From NCBI RefSeq assembly GCF_900111925.1, contig NZ_FOKA01000005.1, positions 1 to 64,000 of the forward strand: 64,000 nucleotides of DNA, given 5' to 3'. Both the position numbers and the translations under genes were made by a program. Positions 36,725 to 46,098 of the stretch are shown here, piece after piece. Origin of the DNA: Cellulomonas marina (GTDB taxonomy: Bacteria; Actinomycetota; Actinomycetes; Actinomycetales; Cellulomonadaceae). Numbering within the stretch: the first letter of the stretch is position 1; every line of letters begins with the position of its first letter. Under the pieces are notes generated by a model, which was given only the letters and a program-made list of their open reading frames with translations, was not told where the DNA came from and did not search any database.

Positions 36725-37495
36725 TCAGCCGGCCGTGACCCAGGCCAGTGCCGACAGCAGGACCGTCGCGACCGGCACCAGCAGGGACAGGGCGGTCGTC
36801 GTCCGACGAGCGGACCGGCGGGCGTCAGCGCCGTCCGGATCGGCCGGCGACGAGGCGGCGGTCGATCCGGCAGGGGCGACGACCGGGTCGCCCTCGCCCA
36901 GGGCCCGGTGCTGGACCACAGCACCGGCGATGAGCAGGAGCAGCCCGACGGCGAGCACGCCGGCCGCAGGCAGGGCCAGCACGGGATCCCGCCAGAGCGC
37001 CGCCGGCAGCACGGCGGCGACCATCGCCGCCACCACCACGAGCCACGCGACGACCGGGCGGTGCACGACGGCCCGCAGGAACGGACCGTGCGCGACGCCG
37101 AGCAGCGCGATGACGACGAGGGTGACGACGGCGGTGACGAGCACGCCGCCGGCGACCTCGACGGCTCCGGTCCCGCCCAGCACGCCGACGGCGGTCGGGA
37201 CCGCGAACAGCGCGGCGACCTGCAGCACCGAGCCGAGCACGACCGGCCCGACCCCGTCGCCTTCGGCGGGCACGGCGGGCAGGTCGAGCGAGCGGGCGTA
37301 GGCGACGGGCTCGTCGAAGGCCTCCGCGGCCGGCTCCCCGGAGTCGCGGCAGTGGGCCTCGACCTCTGCCAGGGCGTCGCCGATGCGGTCGCCGGGCACG
37401 TCGAGCAGACGCAGCTCCAGGACGAAGGCGTCGGCCCAGCCCTTGTCGACGTGCGGTGCGAGCGCGGACGGGTCGGCGGGCGAGGGGCGGGTCAT
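36725..37495 (-). CDS. HAAS-type membrane protein paired with PadR
   Basis: 256 residues. The N-terminal 75 residues form a helical HAAS-like domain (WADAFVLELRLLDVPGDRIGDALAEVEAHCRDSGEPAAEAF), followed by a short linker and about six membrane helices from residue 88 on. HAAS domains are regularly encoded next to PadR regulators and are thought to sense or pass on signals at the membrane. Its start overlaps the PadR stop (ATGA), so the two genes are coupled. No transport or enzyme motif. Confidence 0.75.
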   Translation of the reverse strand: MTRPSPADPSALAPHVDKGWADAFVLELRLLDVPGDRIGDALAEVEAHCRDSGEPAAEAFDEPVAYARSLDLPAVPAEGDGVGPVVLGSVLQVAALFAVPTAVGVLGGTGAVEVAGGVLVTAVVTLVVIALLGVAHGPFLRAVVHRPVVAWLVVVAAMVAAVLPAALWRDPVLALPAAGVLAVGLLLLIAGAVVQHRALGEGDPVVAPAGSTAASSPADPDGADARRSARRTTTALSLLVPVATVLLSALAWVTAG

Positions 37496-37893
37496 CGGTC
37501 CTCCACGGCGGTGAGGGTGCGCACGGAGCTCGTGCTGGTGCTGGTGCTGCTGGTGGAGCCGGGGTCCGCCCCGAGGTGCGCCCCGGTGGTCGCCGTGAAG
37601 GCGGCCCACCGCGACGCGGCGTCCGCGAGGGCGTCCCTGCCCTGCGCGGTCAGGGCGTAGTACTTGCGGCCGGGGCCGCCGTCGCCCGCGCGCCACTCGA
37701 CCGTAACGTGCCCGGCGGCCTCCATGCGGCCGAGCAGGGGGTACAGGGTGCCGCCCTTGGGGCGGCCGAGACCGGCGGCGTCGAGACGCTCGGCGATGGC
37801 GTAGCCGTAGGTCGGCCCCTCGACGAGCACGCGGAGGACGCACGGCTCGAGCACGCCGCGCAGCCACTCGCTGGGCCAGGCGGCGTCGGGCAT
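37492..37893 (-). CDS. PadR-family transcription regulator
   Basis: 133 residues with the winged helix-turn-helix of the PadR family: LRGVLEPCVLRVLVEGPTYGYAIAERLDAAGLGRPKGGTLYPLLGRMEAAGHVTVEW. The GGTLYPLLxRLE-type recognition helix is clear. The C-terminal 30 residues are Ser/Thr-rich. It probably represses its own operon, which includes the HAAS membrane protein. An AT-richer stretch with inverted repeats lies just before its start. Confidence 0.92.
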   Translation of the reverse strand: MPDAAWPSEWLRGVLEPCVLRVLVEGPTYGYAIAERLDAAGLGRPKGGTLYPLLGRMEAAGHVTVEWRAGDGGPGRKYYALTAQGRDALADAASRWAAFTATTGAHLGADPGSTSSTSTSTSSVRTLTAVEDR

Positions 37894-37898
37894 GAGTG

Positions 37899-37926
37899 GA
37901 CAGTAGAGCGATCTAGAAAGACTGTC
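37899..37926. promoter_or_regulatory. Likely PadR operator
   Basis: GACAGT (37899-37904) and ACTGTC (37921-37926) form an inverted repeat with 16 bases between. A second, nested one, TAGA-N4-TCTA, lies at 37904-37915. The stretch is clearly richer in A and T than its surroundings and sits directly upstream of the PadR start, where self-repression would act. Confidence 0.6.
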
Positions 37927-37984
37927 TACCTACCGTGGTGCGGGAGAGGCCACCTGGCGGAGGAGGGTCAGGGCTGCAAGGGGA

Positions 37985-38647
37985 TCACGCGGGGACGCGG
38001 CGCGTCAGGGCCAGCGCCACGTCCGCGATGCCGCGCTGCATCGCCGGCCCGCCGACGTCCTCGCCGGCCATGACGGCCGCGCGCTGCAGCTCCCCGTGCG
38101 TCGTGATGAGCAGGCGCAGCGCGACCTCCGGGTTGACGCGGAACGCGCGCCCGGCACGGCTCAGCGCCCGGTCGACCAGCGGCAGCACCGAGGCCAGCAG
38201 CCGCTCGCGGTCGGCCGTGAAGCGGGTGGCGACCGCCGGGTCGCGCAGTGCCAGCAGCTCGAGCTCCAGGTGCATCACGCACCACTGCCGGGTGTCGAGC
38301 GGGCCCGCGATGAGCTCGACCACCACCGCGCCGATGCGCTCGTCGTCCAGGTCCGCGCCCGACCCGTCCGTGGGCAGCAGGGCGTCGATGCCCTCCTCGA
38401 GCTGGCGCAGCCGCTGCTCCTTCTCGCGGTCCAGCAGCGCGAAGAACAGCTCATCCTTCGTCTCGAAGTTGGAGTAGAAGGCGCCGCGCGTGAAGCCGGC
38501 GCGCTCGCAGATCTGCTCGACCGAGACGGCGGCGAGGCCCACGTCCGCGAACGCCTCGTACGCCGCGTCGAGCAGGCGCTCGCGGGTGCGCCCCCGGCGG
38601 GCACTGGGGGCGGCGGACGGGGCGGCGGACGGCGCGGCGGTGCTCAC
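37985..38647 (-). CDS. TetR-family repressor of the MMPL/YhgE operon
   Basis: 220 residues. The N-terminal helix-turn-helix at about 18-65 reads RERLLDAAYEAFADVGLAAVSVEQICERAGFTRGAFYSNFETKDELFFALL, a textbook TetR domain. The all-helical ligand domain follows. A leading Ala-Pro-Ser repeat of 15 residues is low in complexity. It is divergent from the MMPL gene with two palindromic sites between them, so it very likely represses that operon and itself. The inducer is unknown; lipids or drugs would be usual for MMPL systems. Confidence 0.9.
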   Translation of the reverse strand: MSTAAPSAAPSAAPSARRGRTRERLLDAAYEAFADVGLAAVSVEQICERAGFTRGAFYSNFETKDELFFALLDREKEQRLRQLEEGIDALLPTDGSGADLDDERIGAVVVELIAGPLDTRQWCVMHLELELLALRDPAVATRFTADRERLLASVLPLVDRALSRAGRAFRVNPEVALRLLITTHGELQRAAVMAGEDVGGPAMQRGIADVALALTRRVPA

Positions 38648-38702
38648 GGTGCTCCTGGCGACGGCGGTGCGGAGGGCGCGGGACGGGTTGTCGATGCGCC
38701 AC

Positions 38703-38732
38703 TGTATCGGATACGTTCATGCATCGGATACA
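38703..38732. promoter_or_regulatory. Twin TetR operator in the divergent promoter
   Basis: GTATC-G-GATAC (38704-38714) is a perfect 11-base palindrome. A near copy, GCATCGGATAC, lies at 38721-38731, 17 bases downstream. The whole stretch begins TGTATC and ends GATACA, so it also reads as one larger inverted repeat. It lies between the TetR start and the MMPL start. Confidence 0.75.
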
Positions 38733-38773
38733 CCGACGTATCGCGCCGTCCCACCTCTTGCCCCGGGAGCACC

Positions 38774-41725
38774 GTGTCCTCGTCGTTGTACCGCCTCGGC
38801 CGCTGGGTGTTCCGCGCCCACCGCCGCGTAGCCGTGCTGTGGCTCGTCGTCGTCGTCCTCGCCGGGGGCGCCGCGGGGCTGCTCAACCAGGGCACGGACA
38901 ACACGTTCTCCATCCCGGGGACGGAGTCGGGGGAGGCGCTCGGCCAGCTCTCGCGCACCTTCCCGCAGGTCAGCGGCGCGACGGCCTCGCTGGTCGTCGT
39001 CTCGCCGGGCGGGTCGCAGGTGACGGACCCGGCCGTGCAGGGCCCGGTGGAGGACGCCGTGGCGGCGCTCGGCGACCTCGAGGAGGTGGCCGCCGTGACC
39101 GACCCGTTCGCGACCGGCGAGGGCGCGGTGGCCGGTGCGGTGTCCGACGACGGGTCGGCGGCCGTGGTGAGCGTCCAGCTCGACGGGCAGGCGCAGGGCG
39201 TCGGCGAGGCGACGAGGGAGTCGCTGCAGGAGGTCCGCGCCGACCTGGCGGCGGCGCTGCCGGACGGCGCCCAGGTGGCGCTCGGGGGCGACCTGTTCGC
39301 CAACGAGGTGCCGGCGGTCAGCATCACCGAGGGGCTCGGCCTGCTCGTCGCCCTCGTCGTGCTGGTGCTGACGTTCGGCTCGCTGCTGGCGGCCGGCATG
39401 CCGCTGCTCACCGCGGTGCTCGGGGTCGGCATCGCGATGGCCGGCATCTTCGCGGCGACGTCGGTGGCCACCATCTCCTCGACGACGCCGCTGCTCGCGC
39501 TCATGCTCGGGCTGGCCGTCGGCATCGACTACGCGCTGTTCATCATCAGCCGGCACCAGAACGAGCTGGCGGCGGGGCTGGACCCGGAGGAGGCGGCGGC
39601 CCGGTCCCTGGCCACCGCCGGGTCGGCCGTCGTCTTCGCCGGCCTGACGGTGATGATCGCGCTCGTCGGGCTGTCGGTCGCCGGCATCCCGTTCCTCACG
39701 ACGATGGGCGTGGCCGCGGCGGTCGCCGTCGGCATCTCCGTCGTCATCGCGCTCACCCTGACGCCGGCGCTGCTCGGGTTCGCGGGCGAGCGGCTGCGGC
39801 CGGGGCGGCGCGCCGCGCGCCGGGCCGCTCGTCGGGCCGAGCGTCAGGCGCAGGAGGAGGAGGCGGTGCTGGCGGCGGGGGCGCGCGGCGGGGCGACGGC
39901 GGCGACCGGCGCTGCCGACACCCCCGGCGCCGCCGCGGCGGTCACGGCCCCGGTCGCGCACGCGCCCGTCCGCGAGAACCGCTTCTTCGCCGGGTGGGTC
40001 CGCGCCGCGACCCGCTGGCCGCTGCTGACGGTCGTGCTCGTCGTCGGCGCGCTGGGCGCCCTCACGCTGCCGGCGACGAACCTGCGCCTGGCCCTGCCCG
40101 ACGCCGGCTCCCAGCCGGAGAGCTCCGGCGCGCGCCAGGCCTACGACCTGCTGGCCGAGAACTTCGGCGAGGGCTACAACGGCCCGCTCATCGTCACCGG
40201 CACGATCATCGGCTCGACGGACCCGCTCGGGCTCATGCAGGACCTCGCCGACGAGATCGCCGACCTGCCCGGCGTCGCCGCGGTCCCCCTGGCCACGCCC
40301 AACGCCTCCGCCGACACCGGGATCATCCAGGTCGTGCCCGAGGGCGGGCCGGACTCGGAGGCGACGAAGGACCTCGTCGCCGAGCTGCGCGGCCTGCACG
40401 ACCACTTCAGGGACACGTACGGCGTCGACCTGTCGGTGACGGGGCAGACGGCCGTCGGCATCGACATCTCCGACAAGCTCGGCGCGGCGCTGCTGCCGTT
40501 CGGGGTGCTCGTCGTGGGGCTGTCGTTCGTGCTGCTGGCGATGGTGTTCCGGTCCCTGTGGGTGCCGCTGAAGGCGACGCTGGGGTACCTGCTGTCGGTC
40601 GGCGCGTCGTTCGGCGTGGTCTCGCTCGTGTTCGTCGAGGGGCACGGCGCGGAGCTCATCGGGGTGGACCGCGTCGGGCCGATCATCTCCTTCATGCCCA
40701 TCGTCCTCATGGGCGTGCTGTTCGGGCTGGCGATGGACTACGAGGTCTTCCTCGTCTCCCGGATGCGCGAGGACTACGTGCACGGCGGCGACGCGCGCGC
40801 CGCGGTCCGGTCGGGGTTCCTCGCCTCGGCGAAGGTCGTCACGGCGGCCGCCGTCATCATGTTCTCCGTCTTCGCGGCCTTCGTGCCCGAGGGCGACGTG
40901 AACATCAAGCCCATCGCGCTCGGGCTGGCCGTCGGGGTGTTCGTCGACGCGTTCGTCGTCCGGATGACGCTCGTGCCGGCGGTGCTGCAGCTCCTGGGCG
41001 ACCGGGCGTGGCACATGCCGCGGCGGCTCGACCGCGTGCTGCCGTCGTTCGACGTCGAGGGGGAGGGGCTGGCGCGCGAGCTGGCGCTCGCCGACTGGCC
41101 AGAGCCGGGTGCGGACCTCGCGATCGCCGCCGAGGGGCTGCGGCTGGAGGCGCCGGACGGCACCCCGATCTACGACGGGGTGGCGCTGCGGGTGCCGACC
41201 GGCGGCACGCTCGTCGTCGACGGACCGCACCGCAGCGGGCGCACCGCGCTGCTGCTCACCCTGGCCGGGCGCGCGCACGCCGACGCGGGGACGCTCAAGG
41301 TCGCGGGGCTGGTCGCGCCCGAGCGCGCGGCGGCCATCCGCGCGCGCGTGGCGGTCGCGTCGCTGACGCGCGCCGTCGACCCGGTCGGGGAGCTGGCCCG
41401 TGCGTTCGCGGCGCGGGCGCCGATCGTCGTGGTCGACGACCTCGACGCCGTCGGCGACCCGGTGCTGCGGGCGGAGGTGCACGACGAGATCGCCCGCGCA
41501 CGGGCGGCCGCCGCGGTCGACGGGCGTCCGCTGACCCTCGTCGTGAGCTGCCTGAGGCCCGACGCGCTGGTCGGGCTGCTGCCCGACGGGCCCGCCACGG
41601 TCGTCGACGTCCCCGCGCACGCCGCCGCAGCGGCGCGCGCCGCCGTCGGTCCGGCCGCCACGCCCTCGCACGACGCCGCCGACGCCTCGCACGGCGCCCC
41701 GCACGACCTCGAGAAGGTGCTCTGA
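38774..41725 (+). CDS. MMPL/RND transporter fused to a degenerate ABC-ATPase domain
   Basis: 983 residues from GTG (GGGAG four bases upstream). Residues 1-765 are an MMPL protein: one helix, a periplasmic-side loop, a five-helix bundle with GIDYALFIISRHQNEL, then a second half with FGLAMDYEVFLVSRMREDY. These acidic GxDY motifs carry the proton relay. Residues 770-950 look like an ABC ATPase: GPHRSGRTALLLTLAGRA in place of Walker A, with Arg for the lysine, and IVVVDDLDAVGD as Walker B; no clear LSGGQ. The tail is Ala/His-rich. The next gene is YhgE/Pip in TGATG overlap. The ATPase part may regulate or couple the two membrane proteins, but ATP hydrolysis is doubtful. Confidence 0.85.
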   Translation: MSSSLYRLGRWVFRAHRRVAVLWLVVVVLAGGAAGLLNQGTDNTFSIPGTESGEALGQLSRTFPQVSGATASLVVVSPGGSQVTDPAVQGPVEDAVAALGDLEEVAAVTDPFATGEGAVAGAVSDDGSAAVVSVQLDGQAQGVGEATRESLQEVRADLAAALPDGAQVALGGDLFANEVPAVSITEGLGLLVALVVLVLTFGSLLAAGMPLLTAVLGVGIAMAGIFAATSVATISSTTPLLALMLGLAVGIDYALFIISRHQNELAAGLDPEEAAARSLATAGSAVVFAGLTVMIALVGLSVAGIPFLTTMGVAAAVAVGISVVIALTLTPALLGFAGERLRPGRRAARRAARRAERQAQEEEAVLAAGARGGATAATGAADTPGAAAAVTAPVAHAPVRENRFFAGWVRAATRWPLLTVVLVVGALGALTLPATNLRLALPDAGSQPESSGARQAYDLLAENFGEGYNGPLIVTGTIIGSTDPLGLMQDLADEIADLPGVAAVPLATPNASADTGIIQVVPEGGPDSEATKDLVAELRGLHDHFRDTYGVDLSVTGQTAVGIDISDKLGAALLPFGVLVVGLSFVLLAMVFRSLWVPLKATLGYLLSVGASFGVVSLVFVEGHGAELIGVDRVGPIISFMPIVLMGVLFGLAMDYEVFLVSRMREDYVHGGDARAAVRSGFLASAKVVTAAAVIMFSVFAAFVPEGDVNIKPIALGLAVGVFVDAFVVRMTLVPAVLQLLGDRAWHMPRRLDRVLPSFDVEGEGLARELALADWPEPGADLAIAAEGLRLEAPDGTPIYDGVALRVPTGGTLVVDGPHRSGRTALLLTLAGRAHADAGTLKVAGLVAPERAAAIRARVAVASLTRAVDPVGELARAFAARAPIVVVDDLDAVGDPVLRAEVHDEIARARAAAAVDGRPLTLVVSCLRPDALVGLLPDGPATVVDVPAHAAAAARAAVGPAATPSHDAADASHGAPHDLEKVL

Positions 41726-44058
41726 TGGCCCAGCCCACCAGCGGCCACGTCCCTGCCCACGTCCCGGCCCACGACGCCGCCCACGTGCCGGCGCACGCCG
41801 CTGCACCCGCCGACAGGGGCGAGGGGGGCCTCGTCGTCCCCGCACGCGGCGCGTCGGCCGTGGGCGTCGCCCGGCGCGACCGGCGCGGCGGGCTGCTGCA
41901 CCCCGAGCGGGCCCGCTCGTCGGGCCGCGCCACCTGGTTCACGCTGCTCGGCCTCGTGCTCGTGCCGCTCACCGTCGGCGGGCTGCTGACGTGGGCGCTG
42001 TGGCAGCCGACCGAGCGGCTCGACCGGGTGACGGCCGCGATCGTCAACCTCGACACCCCCGTCGAGCTCGACGGGCAGACCGTGCCGCTGGGTCGGCAGC
42101 TCGCGTCGGCCCTGGTGACGTCCGACGGGTCGACGGACTTGGCGGCCTCGCCCTCGGCGACGGTCGACGACGACGCGGTCGCCAACGTGTCGGGGTCGGA
42201 CTCGTCGCGGAACTTCACATGGGTCCTCACGGACGAGGAGGACGCCGCCGAGGGCCTCGCGGACGGCACCTACGCCACCGTCGTGACGATCCCCTCGTCC
42301 TTCTCGGCCGCCGCGACCTCCGTCGGTGGTGAGGCGTCCGCTGCGGAGCAGGCGACGATCGACATCGCCACGAGCGAGCGCTCCCGCCTCGTCGACCGGG
42401 CGGTCGCCCAGGCCGTCACCAGCACGGCGGTCGGGCTGCTGGACCAGGAGCTGACGGCCTCCTACCTGGAGAACGTCTACGTCGGGTTCTCGACGTTGAA
42501 CGAGAGCCTGGGCCAGGCCGCCGAGGGCGCGGGCCGGCTCGCCTCCGGGGCGGGGGAGCTCGGCACGGGCGCGCAGGGCGTGGCCTCGGGCTCCGCGTCC
42601 CTGGCGGACGGCGTCGGGCAGGTCGCCTCCGGCGCGGACGACCTCGCCGACGGCGTGGGGCAGCTGGCCGACGGCGCCGACGAGCTGGCCGCCGGGCTGG
42701 GTCGGATCGCGACGCAGACGGCGTCGTCGGCGCAGGCGGCACAGGCGGCCGTGCCCGGGGCGCAGCAGTTCACGCAGGGCCTGGACGCGCTCGCGGCCGG
42801 CGTCACCGGCGGCGACGGGCTCGCGTCGGGGACACGGTCGCTCGCGGCGGGGGCGAGCGCGCTCTCGACGGGCGTGGGCACGTTCCTCGACGGGATCGAG
42901 CAGGCCGCGCAGGGGTGTGCGGCCGGCTCGGACGCGGCGTGCCAGGGGCTCGTCGCCGCCGTCCAGGCGCAGCAGGGCAGCGCGCCCGTCGGCGGGCAGC
43001 CCACGCTCGCGGCCGGGGCCGCGGGCCTCGCCCAGGGCGCGGCTGCGCTCGACGCCGCCGTGAACGGGCCGGGGGGCCTCGCCGCGAGCGTCCCGCAGCT
43101 CGCGGCCGGCGGACGCCAGCTCGCGGACGGCGTCGCCGCCTCGGCGACGGGCCTCGGGACCCTGTCCGGCGCGCTGCAGCAGACCGCGACGGGGGCCCGC
43201 TCCCTCGCCGACGGCGCCGACGACGCGGCGGCAGGGGCCCGGAGGCTCGCGACCGGCGCCGGCAGTGCCGCCTCGGGGGCCGACGAGCTGGCGGAGGGCG
43301 CCGGTGCGCTCGCGGGCGGCGCGGGCCAGCTGTCGTCGGGCGCGACGGACCTGGCCGGCGGGCTGCAGCAGGCCACGGAGCAGGTGCCCTCCTACACGAC
43401 GGAGGAGGCGCGGAGCCTGGCCGAGGTCGTCGCCGACCCGGTGGCGGCGCAGGGCGAGGACGGCTCGCTCTTCGGCTCGACGAGCGTGCCCTTCCTCGTG
43501 ACCGTGGCGCTCTGGCTGGGCGGGCTCGCGACGTTCCTCGTCCTGGGGGCGGTCACGCGGCGGGCCCTGCCGTCGACGCGGCCCTCGGTCGTGCTGGCGC
43601 TGCGGTCGTTCGCGCCGGCGGCACTCGTCGGGGTCGTGCAGGGGCTGGCGCTGGTGGCGGTGCTCGCCGGTGCGCTGAGCCTCGCGCCCGGCGGCTGGGT
43701 CACCCTCGCCGTGCTGTGCGCGCTGACCGGGGTGGCGTTCGCGGCGGTCAACCAGGGCCTCGTGGCGGTCCTGGGCGGCATCGGTCGGTTCGTGTCGGTG
43801 CTGGTCGCGGTCGTGGGACTGGCGACGGCGGTCGTCTCGACGGTGCCGGGGGTGCTCGACGCGGTGTTCGGCGTCCTGCCGCTGGCCGCGTCGCTGCGGG
43901 GGCTGCAGGGTGTCGTCAACGGCTCCGGCGGGGTCGGCGGGGCGGCGGCGGTGCTCGTCGTGTGGACGCTGCTGGGCCTGGCGCTGACGACGGCCGCGGT
44001 CGCGCGCCGCCGCGTCGTGCCGGCGGGGCGCCTGGCCCAGTGGGCCCGCGCGGCCTGA
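41725..44058 (+). CDS. YhgE/Pip-family membrane protein
   Basis: 777 residues. A His/Pro/Ala-rich N-terminal tail with imperfect His-Val-Pro-Ala repeats precedes a first membrane helix (about 72-92). A long outside domain follows; its second half (about 260-550) is built of repeated Gly-Ala-x-x-Leu-Ala-x-Gly units that form a long coiled or stacked rod. Five membrane helices end the protein. This is the architecture of YhgE/Pip (phage infection protein) and ESX-like export partners. Two cysteines in the rod (CAAGSDAACQG) may form a disulfide. Coupled to the MMPL-ATPase gene by TGATG, and TetR-controlled as one operon. Confidence 0.88.
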   Translation: MAQPTSGHVPAHVPAHDAAHVPAHAAAPADRGEGGLVVPARGASAVGVARRDRRGGLLHPERARSSGRATWFTLLGLVLVPLTVGGLLTWALWQPTERLDRVTAAIVNLDTPVELDGQTVPLGRQLASALVTSDGSTDLAASPSATVDDDAVANVSGSDSSRNFTWVLTDEEDAAEGLADGTYATVVTIPSSFSAAATSVGGEASAAEQATIDIATSERSRLVDRAVAQAVTSTAVGLLDQELTASYLENVYVGFSTLNESLGQAAEGAGRLASGAGELGTGAQGVASGSASLADGVGQVASGADDLADGVGQLADGADELAAGLGRIATQTASSAQAAQAAVPGAQQFTQGLDALAAGVTGGDGLASGTRSLAAGASALSTGVGTFLDGIEQAAQGCAAGSDAACQGLVAAVQAQQGSAPVGGQPTLAAGAAGLAQGAAALDAAVNGPGGLAASVPQLAAGGRQLADGVAASATGLGTLSGALQQTATGARSLADGADDAAAGARRLATGAGSAASGADELAEGAGALAGGAGQLSSGATDLAGGLQQATEQVPSYTTEEARSLAEVVADPVAAQGEDGSLFGSTSVPFLVTVALWLGGLATFLVLGAVTRRALPSTRPSVVLALRSFAPAALVGVVQGLALVAVLAGALSLAPGGWVTLAVLCALTGVAFAAVNQGLVAVLGGIGRFVSVLVAVVGLATAVVSTVPGVLDAVFGVLPLAASLRGLQGVVNGSGGVGGAAAVLVVWTLLGLALTTAAVARRRVVPAGRLAQWARAA

Positions 44059-44095
44059 TCGCTCGTCGGGCGGCCGCGGCGTCCGCCGCCCGTCG

Positions 44096-45028
44096 TCAGG
44101 TCGGACCGACGGCCGCCACGACCGCGGCCCGGGCGCCACGGCGCACCAGCGCGAGGGCGCGAGCCGCGGCCACGGCGGCGGCCACGGCCGCGAGAGCGGC
44201 CGCGACCCCGGCGGTGCGGGCGCCCGGGATGAGGACGAACGGGCGCGGGTGGCGGAAGACGAGCTGCCCCCAGCCCTCGGCGCGCGCCCGGCCGACGAGC
44301 GCGCGGTCCGGGTTGACGACGAACGCGTGGCCGACCGCCGCGAGCATGGGCGCGTCCGTGACAGAGTCGGAGTAGGCGTAGCTCGCGGCCAGGTCCCAGC
44401 CGTGCTCGGCCGCCAGCGCGCGCATCGCCTCGGCCTTGCGCTCGCCGTAGCAGTACCACTCCACCGCGCCGGTGTACCGGCCGTCGACGACGTGCATGCG
44501 GCTGGCGACGACGGCGTCGGCGCCGATGAGCGCCGCGATCGGGCGGACCATCTCCTCCGGCGAGGCGGACACGACGACGACCGCGCGGCCCTGCGCGTGG
44601 TGCTCCTCGACGAGCGCCACCGCCTCCGGCGAGAGCAGCGGGCGCACCGACTCCTCGGCGGCGTCGGCCACGGCGCGCGTGAGGACGTCGACGTCCCAGC
44701 CGCGCACGAGGGGCGTCATCGCCTGCTTGAGTCGTTCGGTCCGGTCGGCGGTCGCGCCGCGGAGCAGGAAGGCCGTCTGGGCCCGGGCGGCGCGCAGCAT
44801 CGCCCGCCGGGTGAGCAGGCCGGTGCGCCGCAGCGCCGCCGAGAACGCGGCGGGGGTCGTGGTGGCGATGAGCGTCTTGTCGAGGTCGAAGAAGGCCGCC
44901 GCGGACGACGGGGGGCTCGGCGTCGCGGTCGCGGGGACGGTGCCCGTGCGCGAGGTGCTGGTCGGAGAGGTGCTCGTGGGGGAGGTGCTCGTCGGCGAGG
45001 CCGTCCCCCGCGCCCGTGCGTCGTCCAC
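44096..45028 (-). CDS. HAD-IB family phosphatase
   Basis: 310 residues from a GTG with GGGGAGG eight bases upstream; a start at 45172 would add 48 residues. After a Thr-Ser-Pro repeat leader, the HAD core starts with AAFFDLDKTLI (nucleophile Asp and general-acid Asp two residues on), then VVVSASPEEMVRP, the GERKAEAM lysine and YAYSDSVTDAPML with the metal acids. Two C-terminal hydrophobic stretches may anchor it to the membrane. TIGR01490-type HAD-IB proteins sit next to the ssd-tad cluster in mycobacteria too. The substrate is unknown; a small phosphoester such as phosphoserine is possible. Confidence 0.85.
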   Translation of the reverse strand: MDDARARGTASPTSTSPTSTSPTSTSRTGTVPATATPSPPSSAAAFFDLDKTLIATTTPAAFSAALRRTGLLTRRAMLRAARAQTAFLLRGATADRTERLKQAMTPLVRGWDVDVLTRAVADAAEESVRPLLSPEAVALVEEHHAQGRAVVVVSASPEEMVRPIAALIGADAVVASRMHVVDGRYTGAVEWYCYGERKAEAMRALAAEHGWDLAASYAYSDSVTDAPMLAAVGHAFVVNPDRALVGRARAEGWGQLVFRHPRPFVLIPGARTAGVAAALAAVAAAVAAARALALVRRGARAAVVAAVGPT

Positions 45029-45264
45029 CGCCGTCACCTCCCCGTCGTCGTCGTCGGTCCCCGGGTCGATCTCGCGAGGGTCGCCCTCGTCGAGGCCGAC
45101 CCGGTGCGGCGAGCGTAGGGGTGGCGTCCGTGAGCCGCGCGTCCGGCGGCGGCCCCTGGGGACGACCCGCACCGAGCCGTCCCCAGCCCCTGCCGGCGCG
45201 TCCTGCTCCCCTGCCGGGAGTGGTCGAGCCCCGCGGTCGCCCCGCCGCGAGCAGCCTCCCGGGC

Positions 45265-46098
45265 ATGTCCGACGCGCGAGCCGCCCTGCCGACCCTGCCC
45301 GGGGACGACCTCGTCGCCCCTGCCCGATCCAGGTGCACCGAGGTCCCGTCGGCGACCGGTCCTCGTCCTGACCGGGCCCGTGCCGGGGCGCGGGACCACC
45401 CGGAGGACGCGGCGCTGGTGCTGGCGGTCGTGGGCGCCCGGGGCGGGGCGGGTGCCTCCACGGTGGCGGCGGCGCTCGCCCGCGTCGGGGGTCCGCGGAC
45501 GGCGACGGTGCTGGTCGACCTCGTGCCCGACGGCGCGGGGGTGGACCTGCTCGTCGGCGTCGAGGACGACGCGGGGGTGCGGTGGCCGGACCTCGCGGGG
45601 GCCCGGGGTGCGCTGGACGGCGACGAGCTCGTCGCCCTCCTGCCCCGGTGGGGGCCGGTCGCGGTGCTCAGCGCTGACCACCGCCGGCCGGGCCTACCCT
45701 CCCCGGCCGTCGTCGTGGCCGCGCTGGAGGGCCTCGCGGCCGTGCACGGGCTCGTCGTGCTCGACGTCGGCCGCGACGCGCTCGTGCCCGTCGCGCCCCG
45801 GTGCGACGCGGTCGTCCTCGTCGTACCGCAGGACCTCGCGGGGGTGGCCGGTGCCCTGGCGGTGCTGGCACGGCTGGCGGACGCCGGCGCGCCGGGCGTC
45901 GACGTGCTGCTCGTGACCCGCGGGCCGGCGCCCGGAGGGCTGGGCGTCGCCGAGGTGGAGACGGCCCTCGGGCTCCGGGCCGCCGCGCGGCTGCCGCACC
46001 GCCGGTCGGTGGCGCGAGCGGGGGAGCGCGGTGCCGTGGGTCTGGGCGGTCCGGCCGCCCGCGTTGCCCGCCGGCTGCTGGACGGGCGGTCGCGGTGA
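45265..46098 (+). CDS. ssd: Ssd-like MinD/CpaE-type protein at the head of the tad locus
   Basis: 277 residues from ATG; upstream GTG codons in the same frame are possible. The ParA/MinD-like fold starts with LAVVGARGGAGASTVAAALARVG, in which the Walker A lysine pair of MinD is missing (GGAGAST). VLVDLVPDG and VVVLDVGRDALVP follow. Mycobacterial Ssd (Rv3660c) has the same place in front of tadA and affects cell division; in other bacteria the related CpaE localises the Tad pilus. With the weakened nucleotide loop, ATP binding is uncertain. tadA overlaps its stop as GTGA. Confidence 0.8.
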   Translation: MSDARAALPTLPGDDLVAPARSRCTEVPSATGPRPDRARAGARDHPEDAALVLAVVGARGGAGASTVAAALARVGGPRTATVLVDLVPDGAGVDLLVGVEDDAGVRWPDLAGARGALDGDELVALLPRWGPVAVLSADHRRPGLPSPAVVVAALEGLAAVHGLVVLDVGRDALVPVAPRCDAVVLVVPQDLAGVAGALAVLARLADAGAPGVDVLLVTRGPAPGGLGVAEVETALGLRAAARLPHRRSVARAGERGAVGLGGPAARVARRLLDGRSR

